Assembly: GCA_048265065.1 (NCBI GenBank)
Contig: JBLXCH010000006.1
Span: 8,725-72,724 of the forward strand
Length of the DNA stretch: 64,000 bases
Origin: Motiliproteus sp048265065
GTDB taxonomy: Bacteria > Pseudomonadota > Gammaproteobacteria > Pseudomonadales > Balneatricaceae
Direction: 5' to 3'
Every line of letters begins with the position of its first letter. Position 1 is the stretch's first letter. The position numbers and the translations under genes are program-made. Below are positions 41,489 to 51,287 of this stretch, one piece after another. The notes under the pieces were generated by a model that worked only from the letters and a program-made list of their open reading frames with translations, did no database searches and was not told where the DNA came from.

Positions 41489-42784
41489 TTAACCTTGGCC
41501 TTTAATTTCAGACAAACCATTGTAAGCAGCAATCCCGTCAAGTTCACCTTCAATGCGGAGCAAACGGTTATACTTAGCCACACGATCTGAACGGCATAAA
41601 GAACCTGTTTTGATTTGACCCGCTTTAGTAGCAACGGCTAAATCAGCAATCGTAGTGTCTTCCGTCTCACCAGAACGGTGCGAAATAACAGCTGTAAAGC
41701 CAGCATCTTGCGCCATTTTAATAGCATCTAAAGTTTCAGACAAAGAACCGATTTGGTTAAACTTGATCAAGATCGAGTTACCAATATTTTGCTCGATACC
41801 ACGACTTAAGATCTTCGTATTAGTAACAAACAGGTCGTCGCCAACAAGTTGAACTTTATCACCGATTTTTTGCGTCAACACTGCCCAACCGTCCCAATCG
41901 CTTTCATCCATACCATCTTCGATAGAAACGATAGGATACTTCGCAGATAAGTCCGCAAGGTAGTCAGCAAAGCCAGCAGAATCAAACTGCTTACCTTCAC
42001 CTGCCATGTCATACTTGCCGTCTTTATAAAACTCAGTAGACGCACAATCCAGCGCTAACGTGATGTCTTTACCTAGCACATAACCCGCTTTCTCAACCGC
42101 TTCTTTGATAACAACCAATGCTTCTTCGTTTGATGCAAGGTTAGGGGCAAAACCGCCTTCATCACCTACAGCAGTGCTCAAGCCTTTACTGTTCAACACA
42201 CCTTTGAGTGAATGGAAAATTTCAGCACCCATGCGAAGTGCTTCACTAAAGGTTGGCGCGCTTACAGGCTGAATCATAAATTCTTGGATATCAACATTGT
42301 TATCCGCGTGCTCACCACCATTTAAGATGTTCATCATCGGCACAGGCATGCTGTACTCACCAGCATTACCGTTAATCTCAGCAATGTAAGCATACAGTGG
42401 CAAACCTTTTTCTGCGGCCGCTGCTTTAGCAACTGCCAGAGAAACGGCAAGAATAGCGTTGGCTCCGAATGTCGCCTTGTTTTCAGTGCCATCAAGATCG
42501 ATCATGATCTGGTCAACGCCACGCTGATCAAATGCGTCTTGACCGACTAATGCGCCACGAATTTCGTTATTAATGGCAGCAACGGCTTTCAAAACACCTT
42601 TGCCTAAATAACGAGACTTATCACCATCACGTAATTCAAGCGCTTCACGTGAGCCAGTAGATGCACCAGAAGGAGCACAAGCAGTGCCAAACGCGCCTGA
42701 TGCAAGCGTTACATCAGCTTCTACGGTGGGGTTACCTCGTGAATCCAAAACTTCACGTGCTTTGATATCTACTATTTCAGCCAT
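41489..42784 (-). CDS. eno: Enolase
   Basis: Enolase converts 2-phosphoglycerate to phosphoenolpyruvate in glycolysis and is part of the RNA degradosome in some relatives. The 431 residues show the N-terminal AREVLDSRGNPTVEADV, the metal ligands in LALDCASTEFY, SIEDGMDESDWDGW and LVGDDLFVTN, and the catalytic KFNQIGSLSETL and SHRSGETEDTTIADLAVAT. The final GSLCRSDRVAKYN is a variant of the common GAPSRSDR. ATG at 42784. It lies 98 bases after pyrG without kdsA between. Confidence 0.97.
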   Translation of the reverse strand: MAEIVDIKAREVLDSRGNPTVEADVTLASGAFGTACAPSGASTGSREALELRDGDKSRYLGKGVLKAVAAINNEIRGALVGQDAFDQRGVDQIMIDLDGTENKATFGANAILAVSLAVAKAAAAEKGLPLYAYIAEINGNAGEYSMPVPMMNILNGGEHADNNVDIQEFMIQPVSAPTFSEALRMGAEIFHSLKGVLNSKGLSTAVGDEGGFAPNLASNEEALVVIKEAVEKAGYVLGKDITLALDCASTEFYKDGKYDMAGEGKQFDSAGFADYLADLSAKYPIVSIEDGMDESDWDGWAVLTQKIGDKVQLVGDDLFVTNTKILSRGIEQNIGNSILIKFNQIGSLSETLDAIKMAQDAGFTAVISHRSGETEDTTIADLAVATKAGQIKTGSLCRSDRVAKYNRLLRIEGELDGIAAYNGLSEIKGQG

Positions 42785-42882
42785 CTGATGCTACTCCAAC
42801 AATTCAAAAAAATCCTTTCAGCACCAGTGGTAATCGACACTAGCACTCCTCCCGTTAGGTATTGACACTAACGACTTAAATC

Positions 42883-44508
42883 TTATGACCCTGATTTGCG
42901 CATTGCTGCTTCGACAAAGCCAGTAAATAAGCCATGTCCGTCACGTGGTGTCGATGTAAACTCAGGGTGGAACTGACAGGCCACAAACCAAGGATGGTCA
43001 GGGACTTCAACGACCTCAACCAAGGCATTATCAATAGAGCGACCGGCAATTCGCAGGCCTGCAGCTTGTAGTTGATCAATATAACGGTTATTCACTTCAT
43101 AACGATGACGGTGACGTTCAATAATTTCTTCATCACCGTAGCAGTTATACGCCGTAGATTCTTTTTCTAGACGACACGTCTGGCCGCCTAGGCGCATAGT
43201 GCCGCCAAGATCAGCATTCTCATCACGGGTTTCTACGCCGCCTTCTGTAGTTATCCACTCAGTGATCAAGCCAACAACAGGGAACGGCGAGTCCTTATCA
43301 AACTCACTACTATTCGCACCAGCAAGACCTGCAACATTACGGGCAAACTCGATAACCGCCACTTGCATACCTAAGCAAATACCAAGGTAAGGGACTTTAT
43401 TTTCTCGCGCGAACTGTACGGTCGCAATTTTTCCTTCAACACCACGACTGCCAAAACCACCAGGCACTAAAATAGCATCCACATCTTCCAGACACTCAGT
43501 ACCGTTACGCTCGATTTCTTCTGAGTCGATGTAGCGCAAGTTCACCTTCGCGCGGTTTTTAATCCCTGCGTGACTCATCGCTTCAATCAATGATTTATAA
43601 GCATCAAGTAGATCCATGTATTTGCCAACCATCGCGATGGTGACTTCTTTATGTGGATTCAACTTAGCATCAACAACCGCGTCCCATTCGGTAAGATCAG
43701 CATGCGGACATTGTAAGCGGAATTTATCGACAATGATTTCATCCAAGCCCTGCTCAAAGAGCATGCGAGGGATGCGATAAATAGTATTAGCATCTTCCAA
43801 TGCAATAACCGCACGCTCTTCAACGTTAGTAAAGAGTGACAACTTACGCTTGTGCGATGACGGAATGACATGATCAGAGCGACAAATCAAAATATCAGGC
43901 TGAATACCAATAGAGCGCAACTCTTTCACCGAGTGCTGAGTTGGCTTGGTTTTCGTCTCACCAGCAGTTGCAATGTAAGGCACCAAAGTAAGGTGCATGA
44001 ATAACGCTCGCGAGCTGCCGAGTTCAACTTTAAGCTGTCGAACCGCTTCCAAGAATGGTAAGGATTCAATATCACCGACTGTGCCGCCAATCTCAACAAG
44101 CGCGATATCAGCATCACCCGCGCCTTCAATGACCCGACGTTTAATTTCATCAGTGATATGGGGAATTACTTGAACGGTCCCACCTAAGTAATCACCACGA
44201 CGTTCTTTTTTCAGAACTTCTTCGTAGATTTTACCTGTCGTGAAATTATTTCGGCTCGACATGGTAGTACGAATAAAGCGCTCGTAATGACCTAAGTCTA
44301 AGTCAGTTTCTGCGCCGTCTTCGGTAACAAAAACTTCACCATGTTGGAAAGGGCTCATCGTTCCTGGATCAACGTTGATATAAGGATCGAGTTTAAGCAT
44401 GGTGACGTTAAGACCACGTGCTTCGAGAATAGCCGCTAGAGATGCTGAGGCAATACCCTTGCCCAGAGAGGACACAACACCGCCCGTGACGAAAATATAG
44501 TGCGTCAT
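42883..44508 (-). CDS. pyrG: CTP synthase
   Basis: PyrG makes CTP from UTP and glutamine-derived ammonia. The 541 residues comprise the synthase domain (starts MTHYIFVTGGVVSSLGKGI, P-loop) and a C-terminal class I glutamine amidotransferase with the nucleophile Cys in YLGICLGMQ (about 382) and HPEFTSTP near the end. Length and motifs are normal. ATG at 44508. A 104-base spacer separates it from tilS. Confidence 0.97.
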   Translation of the reverse strand: MTHYIFVTGGVVSSLGKGIASASLAAILEARGLNVTMLKLDPYINVDPGTMSPFQHGEVFVTEDGAETDLDLGHYERFIRTTMSSRNNFTTGKIYEEVLKKERRGDYLGGTVQVIPHITDEIKRRVIEGAGDADIALVEIGGTVGDIESLPFLEAVRQLKVELGSSRALFMHLTLVPYIATAGETKTKPTQHSVKELRSIGIQPDILICRSDHVIPSSHKRKLSLFTNVEERAVIALEDANTIYRIPRMLFEQGLDEIIVDKFRLQCPHADLTEWDAVVDAKLNPHKEVTIAMVGKYMDLLDAYKSLIEAMSHAGIKNRAKVNLRYIDSEEIERNGTECLEDVDAILVPGGFGSRGVEGKIATVQFARENKVPYLGICLGMQVAVIEFARNVAGLAGANSSEFDKDSPFPVVGLITEWITTEGGVETRDENADLGGTMRLGGQTCRLEKESTAYNCYGDEEIIERHRHRYEVNNRYIDQLQAAGLRIAGRSIDNALVEVVEVPDHPWFVACQFHPEFTSTPRDGHGLFTGFVEAAMRKSGS

Positions 44509-44612
44509 TTACAACCTGTAAGAGAGTAGAAAAAGGGTTAAAAATCGGGAGATGAAAGCACCCCAAGATGGGGCTACAGGATAGCAGAGAACCCTTGTTC
44601 TCACAATCAAGA

Positions 44613-45971
44613 TTATGTGCATTTTTTCAAAGACATGGACTGCCAAATGGGATAAATCGCAGTTTCATCAGCGGCAACTTGAAAACCCTCTAACACCGCA
44701 GGCCCGCCCTCAAAGCCCAAAAACGCGGCAGGTTGTTCATCAATCAACAAAATAGGAAGCTGGCTTCGTAGCCAATAAGGCACATTAAACTCTTGATAAA
44801 TTTTCTTGAGAGAGCGAGATCCTGTCCGACCAGCAAGATAAAATCGACTACTCACGGTTTTAATATCAAAGGTAATAGAGAGCCGCTGATCAGCACGATA
44901 ACGAACACCACATCCTACTTTCGGTAGCACCTTAAGGTAGCCCCATGGCGTCTCAACCCGATCATTCAGATTTAGCAAAAAACGGCCAGTGGCGGGTGAA
45001 CCCTCAGACGCTTTGTAAACAACCTGTTGAAAGCGCCGCAGCCCAACACTCTCCCAGACAATATGAGGCTGCGCATCTTGAGCGGCGCTATAAAACTGCG
45101 TAAGCCATGCAGAAATGAGCTTTTCATTAGGTAGGAAATTGACAGACTCGCTCAGCCAATAACGGAAAACATTCACCTGCCGGCTTTCGGACAATACTGA
45201 TAACCTATCGAGCATTAACCCTTGCCCGGCAATAGTTGTGGTTGCACAACTCCGCAAATCAATTTCAGCAAGTTCTTCATTTAATTTTTGGGACTGCCCG
45301 CACAATGCAGCACTTCTGGCGACCTGCTGCGTGAATTCAGGCCAACGGTTTGCCAGCAATGGCATAATTTCTTGACGAATATAGTTCCGATCAAAAGCAA
45401 TTGACCGGTTACTTGGGTCATTAATCCACGAAAGCTGATACTGCTGAGCATAAGCTTCAAGTTCAGCGCGACTATTATTCAGCAAGGGGCGAATCAATCG
45501 GCCTTTGCCTAACATTCGTTGCTGCGGAATTGACGCCAACCCTTTAACACCAGAACCCCGAGCCAAACGCAGCAAAAAAGTTTCGGCCTGATCGTCTTGA
45601 TGATGCGCCATTAATAAGCCGTCGTTAGGGCCTAGAAGATTCGCAAACACTTCATAACGCGCCTGACGAGCAGCGCCTTCAATTCCCTCACCCTCAGCAC
45701 AAACCGTCACTTTTTCTGTGAATAAGGGAATCCCTAGTTGCTGACAGAAATTACTGCAATGCAACGCCCAATCGTCAGAGTGCGTTTGCAACTGATGATT
45801 AATGTGCACAGCACTAAGCTGTTCTTTCTGGAGGACTTGAGCAGAGAGGTGAAGCAAAACACTGGAATCGAGGCCACCACTGAATGCGACATACCAACGT
45901 TTTGTCTGAGGAAATTGTTGCAGCGTGAGTTGCAGCTGCTGAACCAATGAAGAAAGGGCCGCGTCAGTCAT
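44613..45971 (-). CDS. tilS: tRNA(Ile)-lysidine synthetase TilS
   Basis: TilS attaches lysine to C34 of the CAU-anticodon isoleucine tRNA so that it reads AUA. The 452 residues have the PP-loop AFSGGLDSSVLLHL (about 29-42), MAHHQDDQAETFLLRLARGSGVKGL and RPLLNNSRAELEAYA, then the C-terminal domain with FYLAGRTGSRSLKKIYQEFNVPYWLR. ATG at 45971. It lies 24 bases after accA on the same strand, the usual accA-tilS order. Confidence 0.95.
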   Translation of the reverse strand: MTDAALSSLVQQLQLTLQQFPQTKRWYVAFSGGLDSSVLLHLSAQVLQKEQLSAVHINHQLQTHSDDWALHCSNFCQQLGIPLFTEKVTVCAEGEGIEGAARQARYEVFANLLGPNDGLLMAHHQDDQAETFLLRLARGSGVKGLASIPQQRMLGKGRLIRPLLNNSRAELEAYAQQYQLSWINDPSNRSIAFDRNYIRQEIMPLLANRWPEFTQQVARSAALCGQSQKLNEELAEIDLRSCATTTIAGQGLMLDRLSVLSESRQVNVFRYWLSESVNFLPNEKLISAWLTQFYSAAQDAQPHIVWESVGLRRFQQVVYKASEGSPATGRFLLNLNDRVETPWGYLKVLPKVGCGVRYRADQRLSITFDIKTVSSRFYLAGRTGSRSLKKIYQEFNVPYWLRSQLPILLIDEQPAAFLGFEGGPAVLEGFQVAADETAIYPIWQSMSLKKCT

Positions 45972-45995
45972 AATAACACGACCCTACGTCATGAA

Positions 45996-46946
45996 TTACT
46001 GAATGCCGTATGACATTAGGCGCTTGTAACGACGTTCCAACAATTCCTCAGTGGACAAGCTTGTCAATTTATCCAAAGCAATTGTTAGGTTACCTTTAAG
46101 CGCATCGGCTGCTTGCGCGTAGTTGCGATGAGCGCCGCCTAATGGCTCTTTGATAATCTTATCAACGATGCCGAGTTCGTGTAGACGAGCCGAGGTAATC
46201 CCCATCGCCTTAGCTGCATCCGCTGCTTTTTCAGCACTTTTCCATAGAATAGAGGCACAGCCTTCTGGAGAAATCACCGAGTAAGTAGAGTACTGCATCA
46301 TGAGTAGTTCATCACAAACACCAATCGCTAACGCACCACCAGAACCACCTTCACCGATTACAGTGGAAATGATCGGTGTTTTCAAACGAGACATTACTGC
46401 CAAGTTATAAGCGATTGCCTCGCTTTGGCCTCGCTCTTCAGCATCAATGCCAGGATAAGCGCCAGGAGTGTCGATGAAGGTCATGATAGGCATTTTAAAA
46501 CGCTCTGCCATTTCCATCAGACGGCAGGCTTTACGGTAGCCTTCAGGGCGGGGCATACCAAAGTTGCGCTTTACTTTTTCTTTAACTTCACGGCCTTTTT
46601 GATGACCGATAATCATTACCGGCTTACCGTTAAAGCGAGCAATACCACCAACAATAGACTTATCATCAGAGAAGTGGCGATCACCATGTAATTGATCAAA
46701 ATCCTCAAAGATCGCATCCACGTAATCAAAAGTGTAAGGACGTTTTGGGTGACGAGCCAACTGAGCCACTTGCCACGCACTAAGATTCGCAAAAACCTGC
46801 TCGGTTAACGCGACATTCTTTTCTTTGAGGCGCGACAACTCATCGCCGATATTAAGATCACTATCCTGACCAACCTTACGAAGTTCGTCGATTTTCGCTT
46901 CTAGCTCAGCAATAGGTTGTTCAAAATCAAGATAATTTGGATTCAT
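45996..46946 (-). CDS. accA: Acetyl-CoA carboxylase carboxyltransferase subunit alpha
   Basis: AccA with AccD transfers the carboxyl group from biotin to acetyl-CoA, giving malonyl-CoA for fatty acids. The 316 residues start MNPNYLDFEQPIAELEAKI and contain GHQKGREVKEKVKRNFGMPRPEGYRKA, TFIDTPGAYPGIDAEERGQ and GEGGSGGALAIG, all typical. ATG at 46946. It follows dnaE by 123 bases. Confidence 0.97.
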   Translation of the reverse strand: MNPNYLDFEQPIAELEAKIDELRKVGQDSDLNIGDELSRLKEKNVALTEQVFANLSAWQVAQLARHPKRPYTFDYVDAIFEDFDQLHGDRHFSDDKSIVGGIARFNGKPVMIIGHQKGREVKEKVKRNFGMPRPEGYRKACRLMEMAERFKMPIMTFIDTPGAYPGIDAEERGQSEAIAYNLAVMSRLKTPIISTVIGEGGSGGALAIGVCDELLMMQYSTYSVISPEGCASILWKSAEKAADAAKAMGITSARLHELGIVDKIIKEPLGGAHRNYAQAADALKGNLTIALDKLTSLSTEELLERRYKRLMSYGIQ

Positions 46947-47069
46947 GAAAGATCACTTAGTCGAATTACACACTTGAACGAAGGGCGAATTTTAACCGTT
47001 TGGCGTTGTTGGCACAACGTCATTAGCACGAAACCTTCATTGACCGCTTCAGCACACAAGCCCTTAAAA

Positions 47070-50000
47070 TCAGTAAACCAAACGAACTTTACTTTTCCCG
47101 TAGAGCTTTTGCAGATGCAAAATCAAGTCATCTGAAGCCGCTACTCGCCACTGCTCACCTAGCATTAACGCTGCTTTGGCGTCTTCCCGCTGGTAATTAA
47201 TGCGTATAGGTACACCCCCTGGTTCTGGTGTGGCTAGCCAGCTGTCGAGCGTAGACACCATTTGCTGTTCTTGCTGGTCAATATCCACCTCAAGATGGCT
47301 CGCGTAGTTCGCCCTAGCTTCAGCAATGGTCATTACTCGATTGCCTCTCGCTTTAAGTGAGCCTGAGTAGTCGTCGAAGCTCACTTCACCTTCTATCACA
47401 ACCACATGATCTTTCACTAAATGTGCACGGTATTCTTCATATTGAGCGCCAAACAACGTGACTTCCATTCGAGACGTTCGATCATCTAGCAGCACAAAAG
47501 CCATTGTGTCGCCTTTTTTCGTTTTACGCAGACGAATATCAATGATCAAACCAGCCAGCTTCTGTGGTTGGCGAGGGGCAGACTTAAGCGCTGACAAACG
47601 ATTGGGAATAAAACGTTCAAGCTCTTTTTCATACTCATCAATGGGATGGCCGGTAACGTACAGACCGAGAGTCTCTTTCTCACCTTCAAGGCGACGTTTG
47701 TCTGTCCACTCTTCGATCCCTCGATAATTTTCATAGGGGTCATCATCAACCGACTCAACCGTTTCCATCAAAGAACCAAAAAGATCGCCCATGCCTGCAT
47801 CTTCATTGCGCGCATTCTGGTCTGCCGCTTTAACAGCATCAGGAATCGCTTCCATCAACAGTGCACGACTCGGTCCAAGACTATCAACGGCACCGGAGCG
47901 CACCAGCGCTTCAAGCACTCGTTTGTTGATATTTTTAACGCCAACTCGCTCACAAAAATCAAACAGGTCTTTAAAGTCACCGCCTTCTTTTCGCGCTTCA
48001 ACGATGGCAGCGACGGGGCCTTCACCTACCCCTTTTACTGCGCCTAGGCCGTAAACAATTTGATCCTGCTCGTTAACGGTAAACATGAAATCGCCACTAT
48101 TGACGTCTGGCAACAATAGCGTCAACTTCATCGAACGGCATTCTTCGACAAAGATCACAATCTTGTCAGTGTTTTGCATATCCGATGACATTACCGCTGC
48201 CATAAAAGGCGCTGGGTAATAGTATTTCAACCATGCCGTTTGATAAGAAACTAAGGCGTACGCGGCGGAGTGCGATTTGTTAAAACCATAACCGGCAAAC
48301 TTTTCTACTAGATCAAAAATATTACCCGCTAGATCTCGATCGATCTGGTTACTTTCGCAACCTTCAAGAAAAATCTCACGCTGTTTGGCCATTTCTTCTG
48401 GCTTCTTCTTACCCATCGCACGGCGCAACATATCAGCACCGCCCAGTGTAAAACCGGCCATAACCTGAGCAATTTGCATGACCTGCTCTTGATAAAGAAC
48501 GACACCATAGGTCGGCTCCAACACTGGCTGAAGCGGCATATATTCATAATCTTGGTGCGGATACGAGAGCTTTGCTCGACCATGTTTACGGTTGATAAAG
48601 TCATCAACCATGCCGGACTGCAATGGTCCTGGTCGGAACAAGGCGACCAATGCGACGATATCTTCAAAGCGACTGGGCAAAAGGCGCTTCATCAGGTCTT
48701 TCATGCCTGAGGATTCAAGCTGAAAAACTGCGGTGGTGTCTCCACGTTTAAGCATTTCGTAGACCCTTGGGTCTTCGAGCTCAATCATGTTGATGTCTAA
48801 AGGCGCTTCATCCCGTTTTTGCTGCTGCTGATGAATGGTTTTTAACGCCCAATCGATAATGGTTAATGTCCGCAAACCCAAGAAGTCGAACTTAACTAAA
48901 CCCGCCGACTCAACATCATTTTTGTCGTATTGTGTGACTAGACCTTGTCCGAGTTCATCACAAAACAAAGGCGCAAAATCGGTCAGGCGAGTTGGTGCGA
49001 TGACCACACCCCCTGCGTGTTTACCAACACCACGTATAACGCCTTCAAGCTTGTAAGCCATTTCCATGACTTCTTGCACTTCATCACTACCGTCGATGAA
49101 TTCTTTTAACGCAGGTTCCTGCTCTACGGCTTTAGATAGGGTGATACCTATCTCAAAGGGGATCAATTTGGAGAGCCGATCAGCTAAGCCAAAGGGTTTA
49201 CCTTGCACACGAGCGACATCACGCACTACAGCTTTGGCAGCCATCGTACCGAATGTGATGATTTGCGAGACCGCATCACGACCGTAGGTATCCGCCACAT
49301 AATCAATGACCTTATCGCGGTTATCCATACAAAAATCGATATCGAAATCCGGCATCGAAACCCGCTCAGGATTAAGAAATCGCTCAAACAACAAGTCATA
49401 TTCGATAGGGTCTAAATCGGTAATTTTAAGCGAATAGGCAACCAATGAACCCGCACCCGAACCTCGACCTGGACCAACAGGAATACCGTTATCTTTCGCC
49501 CACTGGATAAAGTCCATCACGATCAGGAAATAACCGGGGAAGCCCATATCAATAATGATTTTCAGCTCAAATTCGAGACGATCTTGGTAGATTTTTTTCT
49601 GCTCAGCATAATCTGCTGCTGATGGGTCCAATATCGTTGTGAGTCGATCTTCTAAGCCCTTTTGCGACACCTCCGCAAAGAACTCATCCATCGTCATTCC
49701 TTCTGGAATCGGATAGGCCGGTAAATAGTATTTGCCCAACTCAATATCGATATTACAACGTTTGGCAATTTCAACGGTGTTCGTTAACGCTTCGGGAATG
49801 TCAGCAAATAGCGCAGCCATTTCTTGAGCAGAACGAAAATATTGCTGGGGACTGTAATCTTTAGGGCGACGATGGTCTTCCAGTACACGACCTTGGTTAA
49901 TACAGACACGCGCTTCGTGAGCGTCGAAGTCATCTGCAGACATAAAGACCACTTCATTCGTAGCAACAACAGGACACTGAAAACGACTTGCGAGTTCAAC

Positions 50001-50570
50001 ACTGGCGTGCACACACTCTTCTTCTTTGAGACGGCCTGTTCGCTGTAGCTCAAGATAAAAACGATTGGGAAAAAGCGACATCCACTCTTGGAGCAAATGA
50101 TCAGCATCTTCCGGCTTAGAAGATAATAACGCCTGCCCTATTTCACCTTGGCGCCCGCCTGAAAGCGCAATTAAGCCTTCAGTCTGCCCCTGCAACCATG
50201 CTTTTTTTACTAATGCTTTTTCTGCTTGAACCCCTTGCCCTTCTTGGTGCGCACGAGAAATAAGCTCCGTTAGATTTCGGTAACCTAACCGAGTCATCGC
50301 TATCAAGGTAAATCGAAACGGAGGCTCCTCAGGGTCCTCTTCGTTTTCCAACCATAAATCAGCACCGCAAATAGGCTTTATACCTGCACCAGTCGCTGCT
50401 TGGTAAAACTTTATCAAGGCATAGAAGTTAACCTGATCCGTCAGGGCGACTGCTGGCATACCATGATTGCTCGCGGCCTTAACCAACTCTTTAACACGAA
50501 GTAAGCCGTCAATAACGGAATATTCCGAGTGAACGCGAAGATGTACAAATTCTGGGGCGGTACTAGACAT
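47070..50570 (-). CDS. dnaE: DNA polymerase III alpha subunit
   Basis: The replicative polymerase chain. About 1166 residues: PHP domain at the start (FVHLRVHSEYSVIDGLLR), palm with GPGRGSGAGSLVAYSL and the catalytic PDFDIDFCMDNRD (about 405-420), fingers, the (HhH) region with GYGFNKSHSAAYALVSYQTAWLK, and a C-terminal OB fold. The frame is open to TTG 50612, but ATG 50570 begins MSSTAPEFVHLRVHS, the normal start. It lies between rnhB and accA as in related genomes. Confidence 0.97.
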   Translation of the reverse strand: MSSTAPEFVHLRVHSEYSVIDGLLRVKELVKAASNHGMPAVALTDQVNFYALIKFYQAATGAGIKPICGADLWLENEEDPEEPPFRFTLIAMTRLGYRNLTELISRAHQEGQGVQAEKALVKKAWLQGQTEGLIALSGGRQGEIGQALLSSKPEDADHLLQEWMSLFPNRFYLELQRTGRLKEEECVHASVELASRFQCPVVATNEVVFMSADDFDAHEARVCINQGRVLEDHRRPKDYSPQQYFRSAQEMAALFADIPEALTNTVEIAKRCNIDIELGKYYLPAYPIPEGMTMDEFFAEVSQKGLEDRLTTILDPSAADYAEQKKIYQDRLEFELKIIIDMGFPGYFLIVMDFIQWAKDNGIPVGPGRGSGAGSLVAYSLKITDLDPIEYDLLFERFLNPERVSMPDFDIDFCMDNRDKVIDYVADTYGRDAVSQIITFGTMAAKAVVRDVARVQGKPFGLADRLSKLIPFEIGITLSKAVEQEPALKEFIDGSDEVQEVMEMAYKLEGVIRGVGKHAGGVVIAPTRLTDFAPLFCDELGQGLVTQYDKNDVESAGLVKFDFLGLRTLTIIDWALKTIHQQQQKRDEAPLDINMIELEDPRVYEMLKRGDTTAVFQLESSGMKDLMKRLLPSRFEDIVALVALFRPGPLQSGMVDDFINRKHGRAKLSYPHQDYEYMPLQPVLEPTYGVVLYQEQVMQIAQVMAGFTLGGADMLRRAMGKKKPEEMAKQREIFLEGCESNQIDRDLAGNIFDLVEKFAGYGFNKSHSAAYALVSYQTAWLKYYYPAPFMAAVMSSDMQNTDKIVIFVEECRSMKLTLLLPDVNSGDFMFTVNEQDQIVYGLGAVKGVGEGPVAAIVEARKEGGDFKDLFDFCERVGVKNINKRVLEALVRSGAVDSLGPSRALLMEAIPDAVKAADQNARNEDAGMGDLFGSLMETVESVDDDPYENYRGIEEWTDKRRLEGEKETLGLYVTGHPIDEYEKELERFIPNRLSALKSAPRQPQKLAGLIIDIRLRKTKKGDTMAFVLLDDRTSRMEVTLFGAQYEEYRAHLVKDHVVVIEGEVSFDDYSGSLKARGNRVMTIAEARANYASHLEVDIDQQEQQMVSTLDSWLATPEPGGVPIRINYQREDAKAALMLGEQWRVAASDDLILHLQKLYGKSKVRLVY

Positions 50571-50684
50571 GGGTAAATGCTTATTAACGATTAGACGAAC
50601 CATTATGCGCAACGACAGGCAGCTTGCTCAAGTGCTTTTTAGCCGCAAAGCGATTAGCGCTTTATCGATAATGGTTACAGCAGG

Positions 50685-51287
50685 TCAACTCTCAAGTAGT
50701 TTTTTCACTGGCGCAAAAGACCGTCGATGCAATGCGGTGGGACCCAGCTTAGTCAGTGCGGCAATATGTACAGCAGTAGGATAACCCTTGTGCTTTGCTA
50801 AACCATAACCGGGGTATTTTTCATCGAAGGCAATAATTTCTCTATCACGCGTTACCTTTGCCAAAATAGATGCTGCAGCAATCGCGGGGACTCTAGCATC
50901 ACCTTTCACTACTGGCTCACCCGGGCAAGGCAAGGACGGCAGCCTATTACCGTCAACCAATACATAGTCGGGAGCAACCGGCAAACCCTCAACAGCACGC
51001 GTCATAGCTAGCATGGTTGCGTGCAAAATATTGAGTCGATCAATTTCTTCAACATTAGCTCGAGCAATAGACCACGCTAGCGCCTTTTCTTGGATTTCGA
51101 TGAAAAGTTGATCACGACGTTTTTCAGTCAATTTTTTCGAGTCGGCTAACCCGACAATAGGCTGCTGAGGATCAAGAATCACCGCAGCGGTCACCACATC
51201 ACCAAACAGTGGACCTCGCCCGACTTCGTCAACTCCAGCAACTAGCGACCCTTGATAGGCTGAAAGTAATTCAAACTGATCATTCAT
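50685..51287 (-). CDS. rnhB: Ribonuclease HII
   Basis: RnhB cleaves RNA in RNA-DNA hybrids, including single misinserted ribonucleotides. The 200 residues show the motif VAGVDEVGRGPLFGDVVTAAV with catalytic Asp-Glu near residues 20-21, and further conserved YVLVDGN and VKGDARVPAIAAASILAKVTRD. Its ATG at 51287 overlaps lpxB by four bases. Confidence 0.96.
   Translation of the reverse strand: MNDQFELLSAYQGSLVAGVDEVGRGPLFGDVVTAAVILDPQQPIVGLADSKKLTEKRRDQLFIEIQEKALAWSIARANVEEIDRLNILHATMLAMTRAVEGLPVAPDYVLVDGNRLPSLPCPGEPVVKGDARVPAIAAASILAKVTRDREIIAFDEKYPGYGLAKHKGYPTAVHIAALTKLGPTALHRRSFAPVKKLLES

Noticed and set aside
44563..44605. Small hairpins in the tilS-pyrG spacer as a terminator of pyrG leader transcription
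   Set aside because: Stems of 5-6 bp (CCCCA-TCT-TGGGG and GAGAAC-AAGG-GTTCTC) lack a following T tract on either strand.
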